This document shows, piece after piece, positions 15,779 to 24,607 of a stretch of DNA of 64,000 bases. Both the position numbers and the translations under genes were made by a program. Source of the DNA: Streptomyces longwoodensis. Its GTDB lineage: Bacteria; Actinomycetota; Actinomycetes; Streptomycetales; Streptomycetaceae. Numbering within the stretch: the stretch's first letter is position 1; each line of letters begins with the position of its first letter. The stretch spans positions 248,001 to 312,000 of the forward strand of contig NZ_KQ948549.1 of NCBI RefSeq assembly GCF_001514125.1, given 5' to 3'. Under the pieces are notes generated by a model. The model made no database searches. It saw nothing but the letters and a program-made list of their open reading frames with translations, and was not told the origin of the DNA.

Positions 15779-16525
15779 CTAGTCGTTGAACAAGTGTTCC
15801 AGCCCGGACCGGGTCACCCACCCCTCCCGCGCGAACAGCAGGGTGCCCCGCACGCAGCGGTGTGCGTCGGCCCGTGCCCGGGCGCAGAACTCCTCCGGGG
15901 TGTTCCCGAGGAGCCGCCGCAACGCGGGGGAGGACAGCAGGAGTTCCGTGAGCAGGGCGCGCTGCCCGGGGTGGTCGCGCGGCACGCCGGAGCCGTCGTG
16001 CAGGACGCCCCGGCGGTTGGCGTAGGCGAACACCTCCGGCAGGACCGTGCCGTCCGCCAGCTCGACCCGCACGTCCGGTACGGGCAGTCGTACGCGCACG
16101 AAGTTGCCGTCGGGCAGCGTGGCGCCCTCGCTCGCGTCGATCACGGCCAGTTGCTCGGCGTCCAGCCAGAGCAGGACCAACTCCCGCACGGCGGCGGGAC
16201 AGCGGACCGGCGCCGCCGAGACGTACCCCATGCGGCTGACGTGGGCGGAGACGCCGACCCCGAGGCCCGTGACCCGGCACCGCACCATCGGGACCGGCGC
16301 GGTGATCCCGAACGTGGCCATCTTGTCGCGCAGTTGGCCGGGGCAGGCGTTGGAGCCGACGCACAGGACGGGCGTGCGGTCCGGGTGGGCCAGGCGGTCC
16401 AGGGGCAGCATCCGGTCGCCGGCCAGCAGCCCCGACTCCCGTGGCCAGGCGCCGGGATAGGCCAGCGGGAAGGCGCGCGGGGCGTCGGCCAGCCCCAGCT
16501 CCTCCAGCGTCGCTCCGGCCTCCAC
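15779..16525 (-). CDS. Gamma-glutamylcyclotransferase-like protein, unknown substrate
   Basis: A 248-residue protein with features of the gamma-glutamylcyclotransferase fold. VLCVGSNACPGQL (about residues 53-65) resembles the YGSNL substrate loop, and LDAEQLAVIDASEG (Glu133) matches the LTxxxLxxLDxxEG segment carrying the catalytic Glu of that family. Family members release 5-oxoproline from gamma-glutamyl compounds. The identification is by motif and should be held loosely. GTG start, 8 bp after the LacI stop with GAGG ahead, so it is probably cotranscribed with that regulator. Confidence 0.6.
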   Translation of the reverse strand: MEAGATLEELGLADAPRAFPLAYPGAWPRESGLLAGDRMLPLDRLAHPDRTPVLCVGSNACPGQLRDKMATFGITAPVPMVRCRVTGLGVGVSAHVSRMGYVSAAPVRCPAAVRELVLLWLDAEQLAVIDASEGATLPDGNFVRVRLPVPDVRVELADGTVLPEVFAYANRRGVLHDGSGVPRDHPGQRALLTELLLSSPALRRLLGNTPEEFCARARADAHRCVRGTLLFAREGWVTRSGLEHLFND

Positions 16526-16532
16526 CGGGGCC

Positions 16533-17582
16533 TCAGTCCGCCGGGGGCAGCTCGCCCGAGCCGCGCGCGATCAGCCGGGTGGGCAGCTCGATGCGCTCGG
16601 GCAGCAGGAGCGCCCCGTCCAGCTGCCGGAACAGCCGGTCCGCCGCCGTGCGCCCGATGGCCGCCGCGTCCTGCGCGACGACGGTGACGCCCGGCTGGAG
16701 CAGGTCGGCCAGTTCCAGGTCGTCGAACGCCACCAGGGCCACCCGCCGGGACTGCTCGGCCAGCACCCTGATCACGGTGACCGTCACCCGGTTGTTGCCC
16801 GAGAAGACGGCGGTGACCGGCGAGGGCCCGGACAGCATCTCCTCGGCCGCGCGGCGCACCCGCGCCGGGTCGGTGGCGCCGAGGGACATCCAGGCGTCCT
16901 CGACGGGTATCCCCGCGTCCTCCATGGCCGTCCGGTAGCCGCGCAGCCGCTCGGACGCGGTGTGGATGCGGGGCATGTCGCCGATGAAGCCGATCCGGCG
17001 GTGCCCGTGCGCCACGAGGTGGGCGACGCCCTGCCGGGCGCCCCCGAAGTTGTCCGACAGGACGCAGTCGGCGTCGATCCCCCCGGCGGGCCGGTCCACG
17101 AACACGGTGGCCACGCCGGCCTTGATCTCCGGCTCCAGGTAGCGGTGGTCGTCACCGGCCGGGATGATCACCAGGCCGTCCACCCGGCGGGCGCACAGCG
17201 CCAGCGCCAGCTCCTGCTCGCGGTCGGGGTCCTCGGCGCTGGAGCCGTTGATCAGCAGGGCGCCGTGGGCGCGGGCCACCTCCTCCACCGCGCGGCTGAG
17301 CGGCCCGTAGAACGGGTCGGCGAGGTCCTCCAGGACCAGGCCGACGCTGGCGGTGCGGCCCTTGCGCAGCACGCGCGCGCTGTCGTTGCGGCGGAAGCCC
17401 AGCGCGTCGATGGCCTCCTGCACCCGCCGCTCGGTCTCGGGGGTGACGCCCGGCTCGCCGTTGACCACCCGCGACACGGTCTTCAGGCCCACGCCCGCGC
17501 GCGCGGCGACGTCCTTCATGGTGGGACGGTTGCCGTAGCGTGGGGCGCTCGGACGGTCGGCGCGGCGGGGCGTCTCGGGCAC
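16533..17582 (-). CDS. LacI family transcriptional regulator
   Basis: A LacI/GalR repressor of 349 residues: N-terminal HTH with hinge (TMKDVAARAGVGLKTVSRVV, then NGEPGVTPETERRVQEAIDALG) and a periplasmic-binding-type sugar domain. Such proteins bind operators with a central CG; a perfect GACAACGTTGTC palindrome lies in the divergent promoter region. GTG start chosen for its AAAGGA site; the ATG of MKDVAARAG 21 codons later would also give a full HTH. Divergent from a ROK kinase and apparently cotranscribed with the cyclotransferase-like gene. Effector is probably a sugar or sugar phosphate. Confidence 0.93.
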   Translation of the reverse strand: MPETPRRADRPSAPRYGNRPTMKDVAARAGVGLKTVSRVVNGEPGVTPETERRVQEAIDALGFRRNDSARVLRKGRTASVGLVLEDLADPFYGPLSRAVEEVARAHGALLINGSSAEDPDREQELALALCARRVDGLVIIPAGDDHRYLEPEIKAGVATVFVDRPAGGIDADCVLSDNFGGARQGVAHLVAHGHRRIGFIGDMPRIHTASERLRGYRTAMEDAGIPVEDAWMSLGATDPARVRRAAEEMLSGPSPVTAVFSGNNRVTVTVIRVLAEQSRRVALVAFDDLELADLLQPGVTVVAQDAAAIGRTAADRLFRQLDGALLLPERIELPTRLIARGSGELPPAD

Positions 17583-17713
17583 GATGCGGAGTCCTTTGTC
17601 CTGTGATCCACGGGTCCGCGGGGGCCCGGCGGCGCCGGTCCGCACGGAACGGGTCCGCGGGGATGCGGAAGTCCGTGGTGTGTATGAGGATGTGGCGTCG
17701 AGCATAGAGCCTG

Positions 17714-17725
17714 GACAACGTTGTC
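17714..17725. promoter_or_regulatory. LacI-family operator
   Basis: GACAACGTTGTC, a perfect 12-bp palindrome with the central CpG typical of LacI/GalR operators, in the gap between the divergent lacI-like and ROK kinase genes. Confidence 0.7.
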
Positions 17726-17823
17726 AGATGCGGGGGAGACTGTCCATCGCAATCTCCGGCCCGCGTCCCCCACCGCTGGACCGGCCAGCCCCTTCTTCGT
17801 GGTGAGCGGGAGATCCCAGACTG

Positions 17824-18777
17824 ATGCACACCGACCTCGTGGCCGCGCTCGACATCGGCGGCACCAAGATCGCCGGGGCGCTGGTGGACGGCGACGGCAC
17901 GATCCTGGTCCGCGCGCAGCGCCCCACGCCCGCCCAGGAGGACGGCGACACCGTCATGCGGGCGGTCGCGGAGGTGCTGGGGGAGCTGACCGCGTCCGAG
18001 CTGTGGGGGCGGACGCGGGCCGTCGGCATCGGCAGCGCCGGGCCGGTGGACGCCTCGGCGGGCACCGTCAGCCCGGTCAACGTGCCCGGCTGGCGCGACT
18101 ACCCGCTGGTCGACCGGGTCCGCGCCGTCGCCGGGGACCTGCCCGTCGAGCTGATCGGCGACGGCGTGGCCATCACGGCGGCCGAGCACTGGCAGGGAGC
18201 GGCGCGCGGCCACGACAACGCGCTGTGCATGGTGGTCTCCACGGGCGTCGGCGGCGGACTGGTCCTCGACGGCCGCCTGCACCCGGGGCCGACGGGCAAC
18301 GCCGGTCACATCGGGCACATCAGCGTCGACCTGGACGGCGACCCGTGCCCCTGCGGGGCGCGCGGCTGCGTCGAGCGGATCGCGAGCGGGCCGAACATCG
18401 CCCGCCGGGCGCTCGCCGACGGCTGGCGGCCGGGCCCGGACGGCGACCCGTCCGCGGCCGCGGTGGCCGCCGCGGCCCGGGCCGGCGATCCGGTCGCCGT
18501 CGCCTCCTTCGAGCGCGCCGCCCAGGCCCTCGCCGCGGGCATCGCGGCCACGGCGACGCTGGTGGAGATCGACATCGCCGTCGTCGGCGGCGGCGTGGGC
18601 AAGGCGGGCGAGGTGCTGTTCGCCCCGCTGCGCAAGGCCCTCACGCAGTACGCGACCCTGTCGTTCGTCCGGCGCCTGACGGTGGTCCCGGCCCAGATGG
18701 GCACGGACGCGGGGCTGGTGGGGGCCGCAGCGGCGGCGCTGGCGGGGTGGGCCGGGACGGCACCGGCGGGGGTGTGA
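17824..18777 (+). CDS. ROK family sugar kinase
   Basis: A 317-residue ROK kinase without DNA-binding domain. ATP phosphate-binding start LDIGGTKIAGALVDGDG, second motif STGVGGGLVLDG, the zinc-binding GHIGH (His162) and CPCGARGC (Cys175, 177, 182) cluster followed by VE are all present, so it should phosphorylate a hexose such as glucose, N-acetylglucosamine or N-acetylmannosamine in the cytoplasm. Divergent LacI regulator and shared operator suggest induction by its substrate. A CIAVVGGGVGKAGE-like C-terminal segment is intact. Confidence 0.92.
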   Translation: MHTDLVAALDIGGTKIAGALVDGDGTILVRAQRPTPAQEDGDTVMRAVAEVLGELTASELWGRTRAVGIGSAGPVDASAGTVSPVNVPGWRDYPLVDRVRAVAGDLPVELIGDGVAITAAEHWQGAARGHDNALCMVVSTGVGGGLVLDGRLHPGPTGNAGHIGHISVDLDGDPCPCGARGCVERIASGPNIARRALADGWRPGPDGDPSAAAVAAAARAGDPVAVASFERAAQALAAGIAATATLVEIDIAVVGGGVGKAGEVLFAPLRKALTQYATLSFVRRLTVVPAQMGTDAGLVGAAAAALAGWAGTAPAGV

Positions 18778-18803
18778 GCGGCCGCAGGAACGGTCCGGGC
18801 GGC

Positions 18804-18945
18804 CGGGGCGGGTGGCCGGAGTGGCCGAAGCGGGTGGCCGGAGGGGCCGGGGACGGCGTGCCCAGGGCCGAGGGCCCGGGGTGGGCCGTCCGGAGGTCGG
18901 CCCGGTGGGTCACCCGGGGGTCGGCCAGGTGGGCCACCCGGCCGT
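18804..18945. repeat. Degenerate GC-rich tandem repeats
   Basis: Two short direct-repeat sets: GCGGGTGGCCGGAG twice around 18808-18843, and a 24-bp unit beginning GTCGGCC(C/A)GGTGGG at 18896 and again at 18920. They lie in the gap between the ROK kinase and the small secreted peptide. No coding function seen. Confidence 0.5.
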
Positions 18946-18998
18946 CGGTGCCCCCCACGGCCCGTGACCTCCCGGCCCGTCCCGTAGTTGATCCCGGC

Positions 18999-19190
18999 AT
19001 GAAGAAGCGCAGCATGCTCGCCATCGCCTCCCTGGCCACGGGGTTCGTCGTCGCGGCCATCACCCCGTCCCACGGTCAGGACGCCGAGGACCTCGGGAAC
19101 CTCAACGTGGGGGACACCCTCACGTCCCTGGACCACACCATCGCCAGCGAGAGCTTCGCCCTGGACGACGCGCCGGGGCACACCGACTGA
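18999..19190 (+). CDS. Small secreted peptide, unknown function
   Basis: A 63-residue peptide with a plain Sec signal (MKKRSML then a hydrophobic AIASLATGFVVAAI) and a likely cleavage after the SHG or PSHG region, leaving an acidic mature peptide of about 35-40 residues without Cys. It is preceded by a non-coding stretch and has Streptomyces-like codon bias. I do not recognise a family; no chaplin or lanthipeptide features are present. Confidence 0.6.
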   Translation: MKKRSMLAIASLATGFVVAAITPSHGQDAEDLGNLNVGDTLTSLDHTIASESFALDDAPGHTD

Positions 19191-19338
19191 GGCGGAGCCG
19201 GTTCCCCGTACGACGGCGCCGGTGCCCCGAGGGGGTGCCGGCGCCGTCGCCGTCGTCCGGGGCGCCCTCAACTGGGCCTGGTTTCCGTGGCAGGGTGGAG
19301 CGGGCAAGCCACAGGGGGCCAACAGAAGAGGGGGACAC

Positions 19339-20400
19339 GTGACCGTCGTCTGGATCAACGGCGCGTTCGGTGCGGGGAAAACGTCCACCGCACGGGAGCT
19401 GATCGAACTGATCCCGAACAGCACGCTCTTCGACCCCGAGGTCATCGGCGCGGGACTCCCGCAGCTGCTGCCGGCCAAGCACCTCGCCGAGGTCGGCGAC
19501 TTCCAGGACCTGCCGATCTGGCGGCGCCTGGTGATCGACACGGCGGCGGCGCTCCTCGCCGAGCTGGGCGGCACCCTCGTCGTCCCCATGACCCTGCTGC
19601 GCCAGGAGTACCGCGACGAGATCTTCGGCGGCCTCGCGGCCCGCCGCATCCCCGTACGGCATGTGCTGCTCGCCCCGGCGGAAACGATCCTGCGCCGACG
19701 GATCGCCGCGCGGGAGGTGCCCGCCGACCTGCCCGACGGCGAGCTGCGCCCGCGCGGGTGGGCGTACGACCACATCGAGCCGTACCGCGCGGCGCTCACC
19801 TCCTGGCTGGCCGCCGACGCCCACCTCGTGGACACCGGCGCCCTCACCGCGCGCGAGGCGGCCGTGCGCATCGCGGAGGCCGTCAGCACCGGCGTGGTGC
19901 CCGTCTGCGACATCGTGCAGACCCCCGAGCCCACCGCCGAGACGCAGGCAGCGGGCGTCCTGCTCTTCGACGGCCAGGACCGCGTGCTGCTGGTCGACCC
20001 GACCTACAAGCCCGGCTGGGAGTTCCCCGGCGGCGTGGTCGAGCGCGGCGAGGCACCCGCCCGGGCGGGCATGCGCGAGGTCGAGGAGGAGACCGGCATA
20101 CGGCTCACCGAGGTGCCCCGGCTGCTCGTGGTCGACTGGGAGCCCCCGAAGCCGCCCGGTTACGGCGGTCTGCGCCTCCTCTTCGACGGCGGCCGGCTCG
20201 ACCCGGCGACCGTCGAGGGCCTGCTGCTGCCCGGCCCCGAACTGCGCGCCTGGCGCTTCGCGACCGAGGAGGAGGCGGCCACCCTGCTGCCCCCGGTCCG
20301 CTACACCCGCCTGCGCTGGGCCCTGCGGGCCCGGGAACGCGGCGCCGCGCTGTACCTCGAGGCGGGGGAACCGGTGGGCGAGACGCCCCCCGGGGCCTGA
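19339..20400 (+). CDS. TmrB-like P-loop protein fused to Nudix hydrolase
   Basis: A 353-residue two-domain protein. The N-terminal half starts WINGAFGAGKTSTARELIEL (P-loop at residues 8-16) followed by FDPEVIGAGL, like the tunicamycin-resistance ATP-binding TmrB family, a kinase-like fold. The C-terminal half carries a complete Nudix box from Gly232 to about 254 (GX5EX7REVEEETG), which binds the metal for hydrolysing a nucleoside diphosphate linked to some group. A kinase-Nudix fusion suggests phosphorylation and clearance of a nucleotide-like toxin or damaged nucleotide; this is inference. GTG start with AGAGGGGG upstream. Confidence 0.87.
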   Translation: MTVVWINGAFGAGKTSTARELIELIPNSTLFDPEVIGAGLPQLLPAKHLAEVGDFQDLPIWRRLVIDTAAALLAELGGTLVVPMTLLRQEYRDEIFGGLAARRIPVRHVLLAPAETILRRRIAAREVPADLPDGELRPRGWAYDHIEPYRAALTSWLAADAHLVDTGALTAREAAVRIAEAVSTGVVPVCDIVQTPEPTAETQAAGVLLFDGQDRVLLVDPTYKPGWEFPGGVVERGEAPARAGMREVEEETGIRLTEVPRLLVVDWEPPKPPGYGGLRLLFDGGRLDPATVEGLLLPGPELRAWRFATEEEAATLLPPVRYTRLRWALRARERGAALYLEAGEPVGETPPGA

Positions 20401-20609
20401 TCCGACGGTCGATCCTTCCGGGCAGCGGCACCGGGCACCCGCGCCGCCGGCCCTGTCCTGTGCCCCTCGCCCGCCGCTGACGTGGCAGGTGCCCCGCGAC
20501 CGGAGCGGGGCGACTCCGGTTGTCAGACCCAGGTGGCAGCATCACCTGAGTGGGCGCTCCGAGGCGTCCTCGACGGACCTCCACAGCGAACGAAGAGGAG
20601 CATCCTCCC

Positions 20610-21050
20610 TTGCGACTTCATCGGGTAGCGCCCGGCATCGCCGCGGCCGTCCTCGCCCCGGCCCTCCTGCTCGCCACCCCGTCGTTCGCCGCCACGACGG
20701 CGCCGGCCGCGGTGGCGGGGTCCGCGGTGTCCTCGTCCGTGGACGAGCCGGACGCCGACGACCTGAAGGTGGCCATAGCCCGGATCCTCGCCGACCCGGA
20801 CAGCGGGCGGCGTGTGACGCGAGAGGCCAACGCCCTGCTGGACGCCGGCGACCCCGGGGCGATGCGGGCCTGGCTGGAGACCGGTTACCGGATCGCCCAG
20901 GCCGAGGACGACCGCGTCGCCATAGCCCGGATCCTCGCCGACCCGTCCATCAGCCCGGCCCTGCGCGCGGCAGCCAACGCCGCCCTCGACGACAACACGC
21001 CCGAAGCGCTGCGCCACTTCCTGGAAGTCGGCAGGTACCGGATCGCCTGA
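20610..21050 (+). CDS. Secreted ALF-repeat protein, short
   Basis: A 146-residue exported protein. The signal peptide (about residues 1-28, hydrophobic AAAVLAPALLLATPSFA) is followed by two ALF repeats, each with the pattern VAIARILADP, a spacer, then ANALLDAGDPGAMRAWLETG or ANAALDDNTPEALRHFLEVG. ALF repeats are alpha-helical Ala/Leu/Phe-rich modules found in actinobacterial exported proteins; function unknown, and most homologues carry many more repeats. TTG start preferred because AGAGGAG lies 8 bp upstream; upstream extension reads as Arg-rich non-secretory sequence. Confidence 0.72.
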   Translation: MRLHRVAPGIAAAVLAPALLLATPSFAATTAPAAVAGSAVSSSVDEPDADDLKVAIARILADPDSGRRVTREANALLDAGDPGAMRAWLETGYRIAQAEDDRVAIARILADPSISPALRAAANAALDDNTPEALRHFLEVGRYRIA

Positions 21051-21063
21051 CCGGCACGGCGGC

Positions 21064-21094
21064 GCCCCACCCGAGCGCGTCACCCGGGTGGGGC
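21064..21094 (+). terminator. Hairpin downstream of ALF-repeat gene
   Basis: Perfect 10-bp stem GCCCCACCCG/CGGGTGGGGC with an 11-nt loop, 14 bp after the stop codon. Confidence 0.65.
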
Positions 21095-21435
21095 CGTCCG
21101 CACCTCCGCGTGCCGGCGGCCCCACCCGGAGGCCCCGTGCCGGCCCGGTGCCCTCCGATGAGCCCTGTGGTCCCGCTGCCCGGCGCGCCACCGGCCTCCG
21201 ACAGGAGAAAGTCCACTCCGGGTGACCACACCACCCTTGCGCATCGAGCGCAGCGTTCCGCTGACCGCTGACCGCTTCCCCGGTGACCGACCTGCCGTTC
21301 AAGCCGCCACTGGTCAGAGCGGTGTTCAGGTGACCTCGTTGCACGTTTCCAGGCCGGCCACGTGGGTCGCCCCTTCGGTGACGCGGACCTTGCTGACGGA
21401 GATCACCGACGGCGCGGGTGAGGGCGGTCCCGGCG
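21095..21435. other. Gap without confident gene
   Basis: Between the terminator and the next small ORF. Base composition is slightly lower in GC around 21190-21330, and several frames are open but none shows a convincing start, codon bias and domain together. I see no RNA gene or repeat. Confidence 0.4.
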
Positions 21436-21741
21436 ATGGTGCGCGACCTGGACGGAATCACCAGCGTGTTCCTGACCGGCCTGGGCCGGCACGCGGCCCG
21501 GGTCGTCCGCGAGGGCCGGGTCGAGCGGTGGGGGACGGTCAGTCCCGTGGCGCCCGGCGAGCCGGCCCCGGCGTCGCTGATCGGGGACCCCCTCCTCGCC
21601 GTGTCCACCCGCCACGGGGACGGGCGTACCGTCGGCGGACTCGACGTCCTGGCCGCCGTCTCGATGCACCTGTTCGGCGATCTCAGGCAACGCGCCATCA
21701 CCGAGGCAGCCGACATGACACGCAACACGTCGGCCACCTGA
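21436..21741 (+). CDS. Small hypothetical protein, possibly a gene remnant
   Basis: About 101 residues starting MVRDLDGITSVFLTG. Codon third positions are strongly G/C, which supports real coding, but I do not recognise the protein. No signal peptide, Cys pair or HTH is clear. The frame is closed by a stop only 40 bp upstream, so it cannot be extended much; it may be the surviving 3' part of an older gene. A strong terminator follows. Confidence 0.4.
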   Translation: MVRDLDGITSVFLTGLGRHAARVVREGRVERWGTVSPVAPGEPAPASLIGDPLLAVSTRHGDGRTVGGLDVLAAVSMHLFGDLRQRAITEAADMTRNTSAT

Positions 21742-21749
21742 TCGGGGCA

Positions 21750-21782
21750 CGGCCCCCGGCCCATCGAGCGGGCCGGGGGCCG
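21750..21782. terminator. Bidirectional terminator
   Basis: Perfect 13-bp stem CGGCCCCCGGCCC with a 7-nt loop between the convergent small hypothetical gene and the M20 dipeptidase gene. Confidence 0.75.
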
Positions 21783-21801
21783 GGTCCCCGTGCTGTGCGG
21801 G

Positions 21802-23157
21802 TCAGTCCGTCGCGTAGTTGCTCAGGAACAGGGCCTCCGCCACCGCGAGGCGCTCCAGCTCCTCGGGGGAGACGCTCTCGTTGACCGCGTGGATCTGTGC
21901 CTCCGGCTCGCTGAGGCCGATCAGCAGGATCTCCGCGCTCGGGTACAGGGCGGCGAGGGTGTTGCACAGCGGGATGGAGCCGCCCTGGCCGGCGTACTGC
22001 ATCTCCTGGCCGAGGTAGGCGACCGCCATCGCGTCGGCCATCGCGGCGTACGCCGGGCTGGTGGTGTCGGCGCTGAACGGCTGGCCCTGGCCGACCTGTT
22101 CCACGCGCACGCGCGCGTTCCACGGCGTGTGCGCCTCGATGTGGGCCTGGAGCAGCTTGGTGGCCTCCGCCGCGTCCACACCCGGCGGCACCCGCAGGCT
22201 GATCAGACCCCGCGCGCTCGCCTGCACGGACGGCGTGGCGCCCACCACCGGCGGGCAGTCGATGCCGAGGACGGTGACGGCCGGGCGGGCCCAGATGCGG
22301 TCGGCGACGGTGCCGGAGCCGATCAGGTCCACGCCGTCCAGGACTTTGGCGTCCTGGCGGAACTGGTCCTCCGCGTACTGCAGGCCCTCCCAGGACGCCT
22401 CGCCGCCGAGTCCGTCGACCGTGGTCGAGCCGTCCTCGGCGCGCAGCGAGTCCAGGACCCGGATCAGCGCGGCCAGCGCGTCGGGCGCCGCGCCGCCGAA
22501 CTGCCCGGAGTGCAGGTTGCCCTCCAGCGTGTCGACCTGCACCCGCAGCATCGTCATGCCGCGCAGCGTCGAGGTGACCGTGGGCAGTCCGACGCGGAAG
22601 TTGCCCGCGTCGCCGATGACGATGGTGTCGGCGGCCAGCAGCTCCGGGTGCTCCTCGGCGTACCGCTCCAGACCGCCCGTGCCCTGCTCCTCGGACCCCT
22701 CGGCGATCACCTTGACGTGCACCGGGACCCCGCCGTTCGCCTTCAGGGCGCGCAGCGCGAGCAGGTGCATGATCACGCCGCCCTTGCAGTCGGCGGCGCC
22801 GCGCCCGTACCAGCGGCCGTCCCGCTCGGTCAGCTCGAACGGCGGAGTGGTCCAGCCGGCTTCGTCCAGCGGCGGCTGCACGTCGTAGTGGGCGTAGAGC
22901 AGGACGGTCTTCGCACCCTCGGGGCCGGGCAGGTAGCCGTACACCGACTGCGTGCCGTCGGGCGTGTCGAGCACGGCCACGTCCTGGAAGCCCTCGGCGG
23001 TCAGCGCGTCCGTGATCCAGCGCGCGGCGGCCTCGCTCTCGCTCTTCGGGAACTGGTCGAAGTCCGCCACCGACCGGAAGGCCACCAGCTCGGCCAGCTC
23101 CGTCCTGGCCTGCGGCATCAGCGCGGCGACGGTCCCGGCGATCGGATGCGACGACAT
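21802..23157 (-). CDS. M20 family metallo-dipeptidase
   Basis: A 451-residue zinc dipeptidase of the M20/M28 group. Zinc and catalytic residues are in place: LYAHYDVQPP (His90, Asp92), GAADCKGG (bridging Asp123), EGSEEQG (catalytic Glu156, zinc Glu157), with the dimerisation domain after residue 200 (VDTLEGNLHSGQFGG) and the last His in EAQIHAVNES. It should cleave dipeptides in the cytoplasm. Start chosen at MSSHPIAG, which has AAGGAG 8 bp upstream; the long upstream frame is non-coding in character. Divergent from the geranylgeranyl-reductase-like gene. Confidence 0.93.
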   Translation of the reverse strand: MSSHPIAGTVAALMPQARTELAELVAFRSVADFDQFPKSESEAAARWITDALTAEGFQDVAVLDTPDGTQSVYGYLPGPEGAKTVLLYAHYDVQPPLDEAGWTTPPFELTERDGRWYGRGAADCKGGVIMHLLALRALKANGGVPVHVKVIAEGSEEQGTGGLERYAEEHPELLAADTIVIGDAGNFRVGLPTVTSTLRGMTMLRVQVDTLEGNLHSGQFGGAAPDALAALIRVLDSLRAEDGSTTVDGLGGEASWEGLQYAEDQFRQDAKVLDGVDLIGSGTVADRIWARPAVTVLGIDCPPVVGATPSVQASARGLISLRVPPGVDAAEATKLLQAHIEAHTPWNARVRVEQVGQGQPFSADTTSPAYAAMADAMAVAYLGQEMQYAGQGGSIPLCNTLAALYPSAEILLIGLSEPEAQIHAVNESVSPEELERLAVAEALFLSNYATD

Positions 23158-23350
23158 GGGCACGCTCCTTGTGGGTGCGACGTTGTACTCGTGAGCGCAC
23201 GTGTGTGCGTAACGACCGTGCGAGCGTACGCGCCTGCCGCGGCGCGGGGCATCTCGCGGTCGTCTCCCTGCCCGGCGGTGCGTGACGATCTCCGCCGTAG
23301 GATGCGGGGGACAGCAGCGGCAGGCGGCGGATCGGGAGCAGTAGACCATC

Positions 23351-24607
23351 GTGAGCAGCGAGAACTCTTCGGCGGACGACGTGCGGCAGGTGTGGGACGT
23401 CGTCGTGGTGGGCGCGGGACCCGCGGGGGCTTCGGCCGCGTACGCGGCGGCGGTCGCGGGAAGACGCGTCCTGCTGCTGGAGAAGGCCGAACTGCCGCGC
23501 TACAAGACCTGCGGCGGAGGCATCATCGGCCCCTCCCGCGACTCACTGCCGCCCGGCTTCGAGCTGCCCTTCAAGGACCGGGTGCACGCGGTGACGTTCT
23601 CGAACAACGGCCGCTTCAGCCGCACCCGCCGTTCCCGGCAGATGCTGTTCGGTCTGATCAACCGGCCCGAGTTCGACCAGCAACTGGTCGAGCACGCCCA
23701 GAAGGCGGGCGCCGAGCTGCGCACCGGCGTCACGGTGACGCGGGTCGAGCAGCACGGCTCGGCCGTCCCGGACCGGCGCACCGTTGCGGTCGTCCTCCAG
23801 GGCGGCGAGACGCTGCTGGCCCGCGCGGTGGTCGGCGCCGACGGCAGCGCCAGCCGCATAGGAGCCCACGTCGGGGTGAAGCTGGACCAGGTGGACCTCG
23901 GCCTGGAAGCGGAGATCCCGGTCCCGGAGACCGTCGCGGAGGACTGGAAGGGCCGGGTGCTCATCGACTGGGGCCCGATGCCCGGCAGTTACGGCTGGGT
24001 GTTCCCCAAGGGCGACACGCTCACGGTGGGCGTGATCTCGGCGCGCGGCGAGGGTGCCGCCACCAAGCGGTACCTGGAGGACTTCATCGGCCGCCTGGGC
24101 CTGGCCGGCTTCGAGCCGAGCATCTCCTCCGGCCACCTGACCCGGTGCCGCGCCGACGACTCGCCGCTGTCCCGCGGGCGGGTCCTGGTCTGCGGGGACG
24201 CGGCCGGTCTGCTGGAGCCGTGGACCCGTGAGGGCATCTCCTTCGCGCTGCGCTCGGGCCGCCTCGCGGGCGAGTGGGCGGTGCGTATCGCGGAGGCGCA
24301 CGACGCGGTCGACACCCGCCGCCAGGCGCTGAACTACGCGTTCGCGATCAAGGCGGGGCTGGGCGTGGAGATGGCGGTCGGCAAGAGCATGCTGTCGGTG
24401 TTCGAGCGGCGCCCCGGCGTCTTCCACGCCGCGCTCACCGGCTTCCGGCCCGCCTGGCGGGCGTTCACGGACATCACCCGCGGCCGGACGACCCTCGGCG
24501 AGCTGATGCGCACCCACCCGCTCGCCCAGCGCGCACTCCTGGCGTTCGACCGGCGGCCGGCTGCGGTGCCGGCGAAGCCGGAGGCGGAGGAGCAGGCGGA
24601 GTCCTGA
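23351..24607 (+). CDS. Geranylgeranyl reductase family FAD-dependent oxidoreductase
   Basis: A 418-residue flavoprotein. The N-terminal dinucleotide-binding motif is VVVVGAGPAGASAAYAAA (GAGPAG at 21-26), followed by YKTCGGGI typical of the GGR family, VVGADGSASR and the second FAD motif VLVCGDAAGLLEPWTREGIS. Relatives reduce double bonds of isoprenoid chains on chlorophyll, archaeal lipids or menaquinone; in actinomycetes many reduce one unit of menaquinone. Substrate here is uncertain. GTG start. A TAGGAT -10 box lies near 23298. It is the last gene before the accessory region. Confidence 0.88.
   Translation: MSSENSSADDVRQVWDVVVVGAGPAGASAAYAAAVAGRRVLLLEKAELPRYKTCGGGIIGPSRDSLPPGFELPFKDRVHAVTFSNNGRFSRTRRSRQMLFGLINRPEFDQQLVEHAQKAGAELRTGVTVTRVEQHGSAVPDRRTVAVVLQGGETLLARAVVGADGSASRIGAHVGVKLDQVDLGLEAEIPVPETVAEDWKGRVLIDWGPMPGSYGWVFPKGDTLTVGVISARGEGAATKRYLEDFIGRLGLAGFEPSISSGHLTRCRADDSPLSRGRVLVCGDAAGLLEPWTREGISFALRSGRLAGEWAVRIAEAHDAVDTRRQALNYAFAIKAGLGVEMAVGKSMLSVFERRPGVFHAALTGFRPAWRAFTDITRGRTTLGELMRTHPLAQRALLAFDRRPAAVPAKPEAEEQAES

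Noticed and set aside
18999..19190. Lanthipeptide or chaplin precursor
   Set aside because: Mature part lacks Cys and chaplin motifs, and no modifying enzyme is nearby.
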